DNA of 64,000 bases from Tsukamurella sp040611135 (GTDB lineage: Bacteria > Actinomycetota > Actinomycetes > Mycobacteriales > Mycobacteriaceae): NCBI RefSeq assembly GCF_040611135.1, contig NZ_JBEXNL010000006.1, forward strand, positions 62,001-126,000, read 5' to 3'. Both the position numbers and the translations under genes were made by a program. The notes under the pieces were generated by a model that saw nothing but the letters and a program-made list of their open reading frames with translations, had not been told where the DNA came from and made no database searches. Below, piece after piece: positions 56,294 through 64,000 of this stretch. Position 1 is the stretch's first letter. Every line of letters starts with the position of its first letter.

Positions 56294-57804
56294 GATGCCG
56301 TCCCGAGAGCCCGGGCGGAGGCGGCGAAGGCGTCGCCGCGGTGGCCGTAGGAGGTGAACATGTCCAGCGATGCGGCCGCCGGCGCGAGCAACACCACGGG
56401 CGCCGGGAGCGCAGCGAGCGGACCCGATGCAGCGGAGGGCGCGGCGGCACTGTCGTCCAGTGCGGCTTCGGCGATCCTCGAGGCTTCGGCGACGACTGCG
56501 GCCATCACCGCATCCGCATCGCCGGACACTCGCACATCGACTGCACCAGACGTCCCTACAGAACGGCTTGCATCATTAGTCACAGGAGACACACGAACAT
56601 CGTCGCCCGAAGACACCCGAACCACGGGGACATCGGGCGCGTGTCGCGCGAGTGAACCCGCGATTTCGTCCCGGTCCACGCCGAGCAGCACCGCGCCCAC
56701 GAGCCGCGAGGCCACCCGCTGCACGAGCGGCGCGATGTCCGCGCCCTTGAGCTGGCCGCCCGCGACCCACACGACGCGCTCGTGCGCCTCGATCGAGTTG
56801 AGCGCGGCATGCGGGTTGGTCGCCTTGGAGTCGTCGATGTAGGTCACCCCCCGCACCTGCGCCACGGGCTCCGCGCGATGCGCACCCACCCGGAACGCCG
56901 CGAGTGCCTCCCCCGCCTGCGGCGCGGTCACGCCGACGGCCTGCGCCAGCGCCGTCGCCGCGAGAGCGTCCGCGATCCCCGCGGGCCCGGGCGGCGAGAC
57001 CGACGCGGCGGGCAGGATCGCGAGCCCGGCACCGTCGACCAGGTCGCCGCCGCGCACGCCGTACTGCCCGGGCCCCGGCTCCCCCGTGGTGAAACCGACG
57101 GTGACGGTCCCGCCCAGGCGGGAGGCGACCGGGTCGTCGAGGCCGATCACGGCGAGCTCGCCGGACAGCGCACGCGCCTTGTCGGCCGTGTAGGCGGCCA
57201 TCGAGCCGTGCCAGTCGAGGTGGTCCTCCGCGACGTTGAGCACGACGCCCGCGCGCGGGCGCACCGACGGCGCCCAGTGCAGTTGGAAGGACGACAGTTC
57301 GACGGCGAGCACCCGCGGGTCCGCGGGGTCGCCGATCGCATCGATCACGGGGCGCCCGATGTTGCCGCAGGCGACGGCCCGCAGTCCGGCGCGCAGCAGG
57401 ATCGACTCGAGCATCTGGGTCGTGGTGGTCTTGCCGTTCGTTCCGGTGACGACGAGCCAGTCGCGCGGGGCCCCGAACGCGCCCGCGCGGTCGATCCGCC
57501 AGGCCAGCTCGACATCGCCGAACACGGGAACCCCGGCGGCCTCGGCGGCCACGACCACCGGCGCCGTGGGCCGGAAACCGGGCGCGACGACGACCAGGTC
57601 GTAGCCGGACGGGTCGTGGCCGTCGAGATCGGCGACGACGATGCCCGGAACCTCGGCCGCGATCTTCGCGCGGGCCTCCGGCTTGCCGTCGGCGACGGTG
57701 ACGGTGGCCCCGAGCCGGAGCAGCGCGCGGGCGACCGCCGGGCCGGTGACCCCGCCCCCGGCGACGAGGACCGCGGTACCCGGCCCGGGAAGAGCGCCGG
57801 TCAT
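56290..57804 (-). CDS. murD: UDP-N-acetylmuramoylalanine--D-glutamate ligase
   Basis: A 504-residue Mur ligase that adds D-Glu. The P-loop is VTGTNGKTTTTQM near residue 127, with VELSSFQLHW and NVAEDHLDWHGSM following. The C-terminal domain has an apparent extra segment of about 30 residues with repeated VRVS and unusual DNA composition (near 56515-56625; 44 of 80 bases at 56521-56600 are G or C). LAPAAASLDMF resumes the normal end. The reading frame is intact. Its ATG lies three bases after the mraY stop. Confidence 0.95.
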   Translation of the reverse strand: MTGALPGPGTAVLVAGGGVTGPAVARALLRLGATVTVADGKPEARAKIAAEVPGIVVADLDGHDPSGYDLVVVAPGFRPTAPVVVAAEAAGVPVFGDVELAWRIDRAGAFGAPRDWLVVTGTNGKTTTTQMLESILLRAGLRAVACGNIGRPVIDAIGDPADPRVLAVELSSFQLHWAPSVRPRAGVVLNVAEDHLDWHGSMAAYTADKARALSGELAVIGLDDPVASRLGGTVTVGFTTGEPGPGQYGVRGGDLVDGAGLAILPAASVSPPGPAGIADALAATALAQAVGVTAPQAGEALAAFRVGAHRAEPVAQVRGVTYIDDSKATNPHAALNSIEAHERVVWVAGGQLKGADIAPLVQRVASRLVGAVLLGVDRDEIAGSLARHAPDVPVVRVSSGDDVRVSPVTNDASRSVGTSGAVDVRVSGDADAVMAAVVAEASRIAEAALDDSAAAPSAASGPLAALPAPVVLLAPAAASLDMFTSYGHRGDAFAASARALGTAS

Positions 57805-57807
57805 CCG

Positions 57808-58887
57808 CTAGCCGACCGCGCCGGAGCCGAGGAACTCGGCGTAGAACAGCACCAGTCCGAGGCCGCAGGCGATGGCGGTGAGCAACCAGAACCGGATGAT
57901 CACCGTGGTCTCGGCCCAGCCGGAGAGCTCGAAGTGGTGGTGGAAGGGCGCCATCCGGAACACGCGGCGCCCCGTCGACCGGAAGACCGCGATCTGGACG
58001 ACCACCGACACCATCTCGGCGACGAAGAGCGCGCCGAGGACGACGGCGAGCAGCTCGGTGCGGGTGGTGATCGACAGACCGGCGAGCAGGCCGCCCAGCA
58101 TGAGCGAGCCGGTGTCGCCCATGAATATCTTGGCGGGCGCGGCGTTCCACCAGAGGAAGCCGAGGCACGCGCCGCCCGCGGCGACCGCGATGAGCGCGAG
58201 GTCGAGCGGATCGCGCACGTCGTAGCAGCCGGCGACCTGCTTCGTCTCGCACGCGTAGCGGTACTGCCAGAAGCTGATGAGCACGTAGCTGCCGAGCACC
58301 ATCGCCATCGAACCCGCGGCGAGGCCGTCGAGGCCGTCGGTGAAGTTCACCGCGTTCGACCAGGCCGCCACGACGAACCAGCAGAAGACGACGAACACGA
58401 TCGCGTACATCGAGATCGTGTTGATGTCGCGGGTGTAGCTGAGGAACTCGCTGGCCGGGCGCACGCCGTTCGCGTTGGGGAACTGCAGCACCAGCACGCC
58501 GAAGATCACCGCGGCGATGGTCTGGCCGACCGTCTTCGCGGTCTTGTTCAGGCCCAGGTTGCGCTGCTTGCGGACCTTGATGAAGTCGTCGAGGAAGCCG
58601 ACGATCGCGAGCGAGGTCGCGAGGCCGAGCACGAGTAGGCCCGATGCGCTGGGGCCCGGGCCGGACTTCCACCCCAGCAGGTGTGCGCCCAGGTAGCCGG
58701 CCCACAACGCGACGACGATCGCGACGCCGCCCATCGACGGCGTGCCGCGCTTCTTCTGGTGGCTCTGCGGCCCCTCGACGCGGATCTCCTGGCCGAAGCC
58801 CTGCCGGGAGAAGACCCGGATCAGCACGGGTGTGAGCAGGATCGCCACGGCCAGCGAGATGCCGCCCGCGAACAGGATCTGGATCAC
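57808..58887 (-). CDS. mraY: Phospho-MurNAc-pentapeptide translocase MraY
   Basis: A 359-residue inner-membrane enzyme that makes lipid I. Ten transmembrane helices are expected. Motifs HQKKRGTPSMGG, FLDDFIKVRKQRNLG (the catalytic DD) and NAVNFTDGLDGLAAG are intact, plus FMGDTGSLMLGG. The GTG at 58887 overlaps the murF stop (GTGA). Confidence 0.97.
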   Translation of the reverse strand: MIQILFAGGISLAVAILLTPVLIRVFSRQGFGQEIRVEGPQSHQKKRGTPSMGGVAIVVALWAGYLGAHLLGWKSGPGPSASGLLVLGLATSLAIVGFLDDFIKVRKQRNLGLNKTAKTVGQTIAAVIFGVLVLQFPNANGVRPASEFLSYTRDINTISMYAIVFVVFCWFVVAAWSNAVNFTDGLDGLAAGSMAMVLGSYVLISFWQYRYACETKQVAGCYDVRDPLDLALIAVAAGGACLGFLWWNAAPAKIFMGDTGSLMLGGLLAGLSITTRTELLAVVLGALFVAEMVSVVVQIAVFRSTGRRVFRMAPFHHHFELSGWAETTVIIRFWLLTAIACGLGLVLFYAEFLGSGAVG

Positions 58888-60428
58888 TTCGGTGACTCCC
58901 CGTTCTCGTGTTCATCGACTCGGTGTTCATCGGTGCGCGGGCCGGCCGTGCCCAGGTGCTCGGCGACCTCCCACATCTTCTCGGACTTCGACGCCTTCAC
59001 CAAAACCAGGTCTCCCGGCCGCAGCTCGGCGCGCAGCCGCTCGACGGCCTCGTCGCGGGTGTCGACGCGGATCGCCTCGCTCCCCCACGAGCCCTCCATG
59101 ACCGCGCCCTGCCACAGCGCGTGCACGGCGCGCGAGGTGCCGACGCAGATCGTCCCGGTGATGTCGAGCCGCACCAGGAACCGGCCGAGCCGGTCGTGCT
59201 CGACGATCGACTCGTCGCCGAGTTCGCCCATCTCGCCGAGCACCGCGAAGGTGCGGCGCCGCTCGCGGCCCGGCAGGCGCTCTCCGGCCTCGTCGTGCTC
59301 GGACATGAGCACGAGGCTGCGCAGCGCAGCGCGCATCGCATCGGGGTTGGCGTTGTAGGTGTCGTTGACGACGGTGACCCCGTCCTCGGTCGTGAAGACG
59401 TCCATCCGGCGCGGAGATGCCGCCCCGGCACCCGAGAGCGCCGCTGCCACCTGCTCGACGCTCGCACCGCACTCGAGGCCGACGGCAGCCGCGGCGAGCG
59501 CGTTGTGCACCTGGTGCTCGCCGTGCACCTTGAGCGCCACCGGCGCGGAGCCACCCGGGGTGCGCAGGGTGAAGGACGCACGGGCGGTCCCGTCGACGGT
59601 GACGCCTTCCGCGGCGACGTCCGCGTCTGCGGTCCCGTACCGCACGACGCGTGCGACCGTCCGGGAGGCCATCGCGGCGACGGCGGCATCGTCGGCGTTG
59701 AGTACTGCCAGCCCCTCCGGGGGCAGCGCCTCGACCAGCTCACCCTTCGCCTGCGCGATGGCCTCGCGGCTGCCGAACTCGCCGAGGTGCGCGGTGCCGA
59801 CGTTGAGCTCGACACCGATCCGCGGCGGCGCGACCCGCGCCAGCGCGGCGACGTGACCGATGCCGCGGGCCGACATCTCCAGCACGAGGAACCGGGTCGA
59901 CGCGGTCGCGCGCAGGGCGGTCCACGGATGGCCGATCTCGTTGTTGAAGGAGCCGGGCGGCGCGACCGTCTCGCCGAGCGGTCGCAGCACCGCCGCGATG
60001 AGGTCCTTGGTGGAGGTCTTGCCGGCGGAGCCGGTGACCCCCACGACGGTGAGCCCGTCGGCCGCGAGGGTCTTCGTGCAGTACGCGGCGAGGTCGCCGA
60101 GGGCCTTGAGGACCGCGGCACCGGCGCCGTCGACGTCGTTCTCCAGCGCCATCACGCGGTTGTCGGTCTCGCCCGACACGGGGACCACGATCGCGGGGAC
60201 GCCGACGGGGCGCGCGCCGAGCACGGCCACCGCGCCCTTCTCGACGGCCGTCGCGGCGAACTCGTGGCCGTCCACGCGGGCGCCGGGCAGCGCGAGGAAC
60301 AGGCCCCCGGGGCCGACCTCCCGCGAGTCGAATTCGACGGTGCCCGTGATCAGCGCTTCCGGGTCGGGTACGTCGTGCAGGGTGCCGCCGACGATGTCGG
60401 CGACCTGCCGCAGGGTCAGCTCGATCAT
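58884..60428 (-). CDS. murF: UDP-MurNAc-tripeptide--D-Ala-D-Ala ligase
   Basis: A 514-residue Mur ligase. The P-loop GVTGSAGKTSTKD lies near residue 136, EMSARGIGHVA and LNVGTAHLGEFGSRE follow, and the C-terminal domain contains NDTYNANPDAM. The ATG at 60428 overlaps the murE stop by four bases. The tail is charged and slightly longer than in other genera. Confidence 0.96.
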   Translation of the reverse strand: MIELTLRQVADIVGGTLHDVPDPEALITGTVEFDSREVGPGGLFLALPGARVDGHEFAATAVEKGAVAVLGARPVGVPAIVVPVSGETDNRVMALENDVDGAGAAVLKALGDLAAYCTKTLAADGLTVVGVTGSAGKTSTKDLIAAVLRPLGETVAPPGSFNNEIGHPWTALRATASTRFLVLEMSARGIGHVAALARVAPPRIGVELNVGTAHLGEFGSREAIAQAKGELVEALPPEGLAVLNADDAAVAAMASRTVARVVRYGTADADVAAEGVTVDGTARASFTLRTPGGSAPVALKVHGEHQVHNALAAAAVGLECGASVEQVAAALSGAGAASPRRMDVFTTEDGVTVVNDTYNANPDAMRAALRSLVLMSEHDEAGERLPGRERRRTFAVLGEMGELGDESIVEHDRLGRFLVRLDITGTICVGTSRAVHALWQGAVMEGSWGSEAIRVDTRDEAVERLRAELRPGDLVLVKASKSEKMWEVAEHLGTAGPRTDEHRVDEHENGESPK

Positions 60429-61978
60429 GCGCGCTCCCCCGCCGCTCGGGCCTCGAGCGCGGCGGCGACCTCGTCGCGGTCGTCGAACGGGTACTTGACC
60501 CCGTTGATCTCCTGGCCCGCCTCGTGGCCCTTGCCGGCGATCAGCACCACGTCGCCGGTGCGGGCCCAGTTCACGGCCAGGGCGATGGCGGCGCGGCGGT
60601 CGCCCACCTCGCGTACCTCGCCACCGTCGGGCACGGCGCGCGCGCCCGCCAGCACCGCCGCGCGGATGGCGGCCGGGTCCTCCGTCCGCGGGTTGTCGTC
60701 GGTCACGATCACCAGCTCGGCGGCGCGCGCGGCGGCCTCGCCCATGAGCGGTCGCTTGCCGCGGTCGCGGTCGCCGCCGGCGCCGACGACCACCACGATG
60801 CGACCGGCGGTCTGGCCGCGCAGGGTCGCGATCACCGCGTCGAGCGCGGCGGGCTTGTGCGCGTAGTCCACGACCGCGAGGAAGTCCTGGCCGCGGTCGA
60901 TGCGCTGCACCCGGCCGGGGACGGCGACGGCGCCGATCCCGCGGATCGCGTCGGCGAGCGGGACGCCGGCCTCCTGCGCGATGACCAGCGCCAGCGCGGC
61001 ATTGGCGACGTTGTAGGCGCCGGGCAGGCCCACGATCGCGGAGTAGCTCTGCCCGTCGGGGCTGCTGAGGGTGAACCGCTGCGTGCCGTCCGCGTGCGCG
61101 GCGACCTCGCCGGCGGTCCAATCCGCCGGTCCCGTCGTCGCGACGGTGACCACGGGCAGGCCCGCCGCGCGGCGGAGCTCGGCCATCCGGACGCCCCACT
61201 CGTCGTCCACGCAGATCACGGCGCGCTCGCACGCCTGCGCTCCGATGAACAGCAGCGACTTCGCCGCGAAGTAGTCCTCCATGGTCGGGTGGTAGTCGAG
61301 GTGATCCTGGCTGAGGTTGGTGAACGCGCCCACCGCGAACCGGCTCCCGCCCGCCCGGTTCTGCGCGAGCGCGTGCGAGCTGACCTCCATCACGGCCGCG
61401 GTCACGCCGCGCTCGACCATGGAGGCGAACAGGCCCTGCAGCGCGGTGCCCTCGGGCGTGGTCAGCGAGCTCGGCACGTCGACGCCGGCGATCCGCGTGC
61501 CGACGGTGCCGATCAGCCCCGTCGGGTCGCCGGTCGCGGCGAGCGCCGCCTCGACCAGGAAACTCGTGGTCGTCTTCCCGGACGTGCCGGTGATGCCCAC
61601 GAGCGTCATCCGGCTCGACGGTGCGCCGTACACGACCGCCGCGACCGGCCCGAGGACGGTGCGCGGGTCGTCGTGCAGGAGCACGGGCACGTCGATGCCG
61701 TCCTGCGCGAGGAGCGCGGCACCGTCCGGATCGGTGAGGACCGCGACGGCCCCGGCCTCGATCGCCCCGGCTGCGAACCGCGCGCCGTGCGTCGCGGTGC
61801 CGGGCACCGCGCAGAACAGATCGCCCGGCCGGGCGTCCTGGGCGCGGACCGTCGCCCCGGTCAGGCGCACGCCGGCGGCGTCGCGCCCGCCGGCGCTGAC
61901 GCCCGCGACCTGCGCGGCGACCTCGGCGGGCGTGGCGCCGCGCGGATGGGCGGGACGAGTGAGAGTCGATTCGGGCAC
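60425..61978 (-). CDS. murE: UDP-MurNAc-L-Ala-D-Glu:meso-DAP ligase
   Basis: A 517-residue Mur ligase. The P-loop is GITGTSGKTTTSF, and the DNPRTEDP motif near the C-terminal third specifies meso-diaminopimelate rather than lysine. FTNLSQDHLDYHPTMEDYFAAK is the metal/substrate region. The GTG at 61978 follows the ftsI stop by 24 bases. Confidence 0.97.
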   Translation of the reverse strand: MPESTLTRPAHPRGATPAEVAAQVAGVSAGGRDAAGVRLTGATVRAQDARPGDLFCAVPGTATHGARFAAGAIEAGAVAVLTDPDGAALLAQDGIDVPVLLHDDPRTVLGPVAAVVYGAPSSRMTLVGITGTSGKTTTSFLVEAALAATGDPTGLIGTVGTRIAGVDVPSSLTTPEGTALQGLFASMVERGVTAAVMEVSSHALAQNRAGGSRFAVGAFTNLSQDHLDYHPTMEDYFAAKSLLFIGAQACERAVICVDDEWGVRMAELRRAAGLPVVTVATTGPADWTAGEVAAHADGTQRFTLSSPDGQSYSAIVGLPGAYNVANAALALVIAQEAGVPLADAIRGIGAVAVPGRVQRIDRGQDFLAVVDYAHKPAALDAVIATLRGQTAGRIVVVVGAGGDRDRGKRPLMGEAAARAAELVIVTDDNPRTEDPAAIRAAVLAGARAVPDGGEVREVGDRRAAIALAVNWARTGDVVLIAGKGHEAGQEINGVKYPFDDRDEVAAALEARAAGERA

Positions 61979-62002
61979 CGATAGATCCTACCCGTCGGTT
62001 AA

Positions 62003-63970
62003 CTACTTCCCGGCCACCAGCGTCAACGGCTTCGCCGCCGGCGAGAGCGGAATGCCGTACTTCTGCAGCATGAAGGTCGCGATGTCGTGGAACAGCGGCG
62101 CCGCCGACTGCCCGCCCGAGCCGTCGGAGCTGCGGGTGGGAGCGTCCATCATGATCCCGACGACGAACCGCGGGTCGTTGGTCGGGGCGACGCCCGCGAA
62201 GGTGATGTTGTACAGCGAGTTCGAGTAGGCGTGCGTCACCGGATCGACCTGCTGTGCGGTACCCGTCTTGCCACTGATCTGGTACCCCTCGACCGCACCC
62301 GGCGCACCGGTACCCTGCTGGTAGCCCATCGGGTCGCGCTGCAGCGCGGCACGGAACATGTCCAGCACCGTCCGGGCCGTCTCGGGGCTCATCACCCGGA
62401 CCGGCTCCGCGGCGGTCGCCGGGTTGGCGGCACCGTCGACCTCCTTGATGATGCGCGGTGGGATACGGACCCCGTCGTTGGCGAGCGCCTGGTACATGCC
62501 CGCCATCTGCAGCACCGTCATCGACAGGCCCTGGCCGATGGGCAGGTTGGCGAACGTGCCGCCCGACCACTGATTGCGGGCGGGCACTTCGCCGCCGGAC
62601 TCGCCGGGCAGGCCCACGCCGGTGGCACGGCCGAGACCGAACCGGTCGACGTAGTCGGCGAACGCGTCCTCGCCGACGCGCTGCGCCAGCATCAGGGTGC
62701 CGACGTTCGAGGACTTACCGAACACGCCCGTCGTGGTGTACGGCTCGACGCCGTGCGCCCAGGCGTCCCTGACCGTGACGCCGGCCATCCGGATCTGCCC
62801 CGGAACCTGCAGCACCTCCGTCGGCGTGGTCTTGCCGTTGTCGATCGCGGCCACGGCGGTGATCAGCTTGTTCACCGAGCCCGGCTCGAAGGGCGTGGTC
62901 ACGGCGAGGTTGCCGGTGCGCGCCGATGTCGGATTGTTGTTCACGCCGAGCGACGGATTGAAGGTGTTGTCGACCGCCATCGACAGGACCTGGCCGGTCT
63001 TGGCGTCGAGCACCACGGCCTGCACGCTCTTCGCGCCGGACTTCGCCTTGGCCTGCGCCACCGCCTGCTGCACGAAGAACTGCACGTCGTTGTCGAGCGT
63101 CAGTACCACCCGGGCACCGTTCACGGCCGGGTGGACGTCGCGGGTGCTCCCGGGGATGACGGCCAGATCGGACCCGCGGTCGTAGGTGCGCGAGCCGTCC
63201 GTGCCCGCGAGGATCGAGTCCAACGAGGATTCGAGGCCGATGAGCCCCTGTCCCTCGAAACCGGTGGTGCCCACGATGTTCGCCGCGAGGGAGCCGCCGG
63301 GATAGTTGCGGATCGACTGCCGCTCGGCGCCGACCTCCGCGTACTCGTCGGTGATCGCCGATGCCTTGGCGGGATCGACGCCGCGAGCCAGGTAGACGAA
63401 GGTGTCGTTGCTGCGCAACTGCTCGAGCAGCTTCTGCTCGTTCACCGAATCGCCCAGCACGGACACGATCTTCTTGGCGATCTGCTGCAGCCGGTCGTCG
63501 ACGGTGACGGGCTCGTCGGTCTTCGCGGCGCCGGCCCCCTCCTTCTTCGCCTCGACGGCCTTGTCGTACTTCTCCTGGATCTTCTTACGCTCGGCCACGG
63601 GCTGGAAGGTGAGCGACTTCGCCTCCATGGTGAAGGCGATCGGCTGGCCCGAGCGGTCCGTGATGGAACCGCGCACCGCCGGCAGCACCTCCTTGACCTC
63701 GCGCTGGCTCGCGGCCTTGGCCGACAGTGTCGGAGCCTGCACGAACTGGACGACGCCCAGCCAGACGGCGATCACGGCGAACACGGCGACGATCACCCAG
63801 CCGCCGATCCTGTTGCGGCTGAGGAAGGTCGTGGACACCTCGGGCGCGCGACCGCCCTTGACGCGGGCGCGGGCGGACTGGTGTCCGGCCTTCGGGGCCG
63901 CTGCTGCGCGCGGCGTGCCCGCGCGGGCGGCGGGCCGTGTCTTCGTCGGGGGGCGCTGGGCGCGGGTCAC
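62003..63970 (-). CDS. ftsI: Septal transpeptidase FtsI (PBP3 / PbpB)
   Basis: A 655-residue class B penicillin-binding protein. A basic cytoplasmic N-terminus of about 50 residues and one transmembrane helix (GGWVIVAVFAVIAVWLGVV) lead into the pedestal (GSITDRSGQPIAFT) and transpeptidase domains. Catalytic motifs are SVNK (Ser nucleophile in EPGSVNKLI), SSN in GKSSNVGT and KTG in SGKTGTAQ. No PASTA domain. The GTG at 63970 overlaps the upstream gene's stop. Confidence 0.96.
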   Translation of the reverse strand: MTRAQRPPTKTRPAARAGTPRAAAAPKAGHQSARARVKGGRAPEVSTTFLSRNRIGGWVIVAVFAVIAVWLGVVQFVQAPTLSAKAASQREVKEVLPAVRGSITDRSGQPIAFTMEAKSLTFQPVAERKKIQEKYDKAVEAKKEGAGAAKTDEPVTVDDRLQQIAKKIVSVLGDSVNEQKLLEQLRSNDTFVYLARGVDPAKASAITDEYAEVGAERQSIRNYPGGSLAANIVGTTGFEGQGLIGLESSLDSILAGTDGSRTYDRGSDLAVIPGSTRDVHPAVNGARVVLTLDNDVQFFVQQAVAQAKAKSGAKSVQAVVLDAKTGQVLSMAVDNTFNPSLGVNNNPTSARTGNLAVTTPFEPGSVNKLITAVAAIDNGKTTPTEVLQVPGQIRMAGVTVRDAWAHGVEPYTTTGVFGKSSNVGTLMLAQRVGEDAFADYVDRFGLGRATGVGLPGESGGEVPARNQWSGGTFANLPIGQGLSMTVLQMAGMYQALANDGVRIPPRIIKEVDGAANPATAAEPVRVMSPETARTVLDMFRAALQRDPMGYQQGTGAPGAVEGYQISGKTGTAQQVDPVTHAYSNSLYNITFAGVAPTNDPRFVVGIMMDAPTRSSDGSGGQSAAPLFHDIATFMLQKYGIPLSPAAKPLTLVAGK

Positions 63971-64000
63971 CGCGGCGTCCCCTGGGCCGGCGTCGGCTGG
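63967..64000 (-). CDS. 3' end of a gene upstream of ftsI (FtsL-like position)
   Basis: Only the last codons, reading QPTPAQGTPR-stop, are in the window. The TGA forms a GTGA overlap with ftsI. In mycobacteria the gene here encodes a proline-rich, FtsL-like bitopic protein, and the Pro/Thr/Gln tail fits, but too little is present to prove it. Confidence 0.5.
   Translation of the reverse strand, partial: QPTPAQGTPR

Noticed and set aside
58884..62570. A 1228-codon frame joining murF to upstream sequence
   Set aside because: The upstream part is out of frame with murE and ftsI; murF starts at 60428.

Overview
The window is very GC-rich and densely coded. It carries gene blocks typical of mycolic-acid actinobacteria (order Mycobacteriales/Corynebacteriales): a pyrR-led pyrimidine operon, efp/pepQ beside aroBKC, dnaE1, lspA-rluD, a long type-2 ileS with a T-box leader, wag31 (DivIVA), and the division/cell-wall (dcw) cluster from ftsZ back to ftsI. 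MurE has the DNPR motif of a meso-diaminopimelate ligase. The overall look is Tsukamurella-like, or a close relative such as Gordonia or Dietzia; the genus is a guess from content and cannot be proven here. Most genes lie on the minus strand.

Layout. 1-8005 (minus): pyrR-pyrB-pyrC-(membrane protein)-carA-carB-pyrF, the de novo UMP pathway, nearly all joined by 1-4 bp stop/start overlaps and preceded by two tandem PyrR-binding RNA hairpins. 8075-10072 (plus): a GMC oxidoreductase. 10078-12266 (minus): pepQ-efp-nusB. 12302-14603: a small accessory segment with a YceI protein, a Ddn-like protein and a TetR regulator sharing twin operators, and a secreted protein. It sits where aroQ is expected. 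14637-17575 (minus): aroC-aroK-aroB of the shikimate pathway. 17656-23524: a small membrane protein, a VapBC pair, dnaE1 and a membrane-anchored Ser/Thr kinase. 23615-24900: an IS110-family element with a probable bridge-RNA region. 24979-31348: a TetR-controlled heterodimeric ABC exporter, an SRPBCC-epimerase fusion and an unknown membrane protein. 31345-40604: rluD-lspA, two exported proteins, asparaginase, a glutaryl-CoA dehydrogenase/CoA-transferase pair, an SRPBCC protein, a DUF222-HNH protein with an SOS-like box, and a DUF4190 protein. 40851-46305: dinB, a second (Phd/PIN) toxin-antitoxin pair, and ileS with its T-box. 46328-64000 (minus): the division and peptidoglycan cluster ftsL-like (partial), ftsI, murE, murF, mraY, murD, ftsW, murG, murC, ftsQ, ftsZ, pgeF, (yggS remnant), sepF, yggT, wag31 and a membrane protein.

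No rRNA, tRNA or CRISPR array was seen, and no wholly new defence or biosynthetic system. The more unusual signals are regulatory or evolutionary: tandem PyrR loops, a decayed yggS tail, twin TetR operators, a 13-bp perfect inverted repeat between ileS and a toxin-antitoxin pair, a lower-GC insertion in murD, and the IS110 non-coding end. No stretch above 300 bases lacks a gene; the longest are 24690-24978 (the IS110 5' end), 40605-40850 (nothing recognised) and 46091-46327 (T-box leader).
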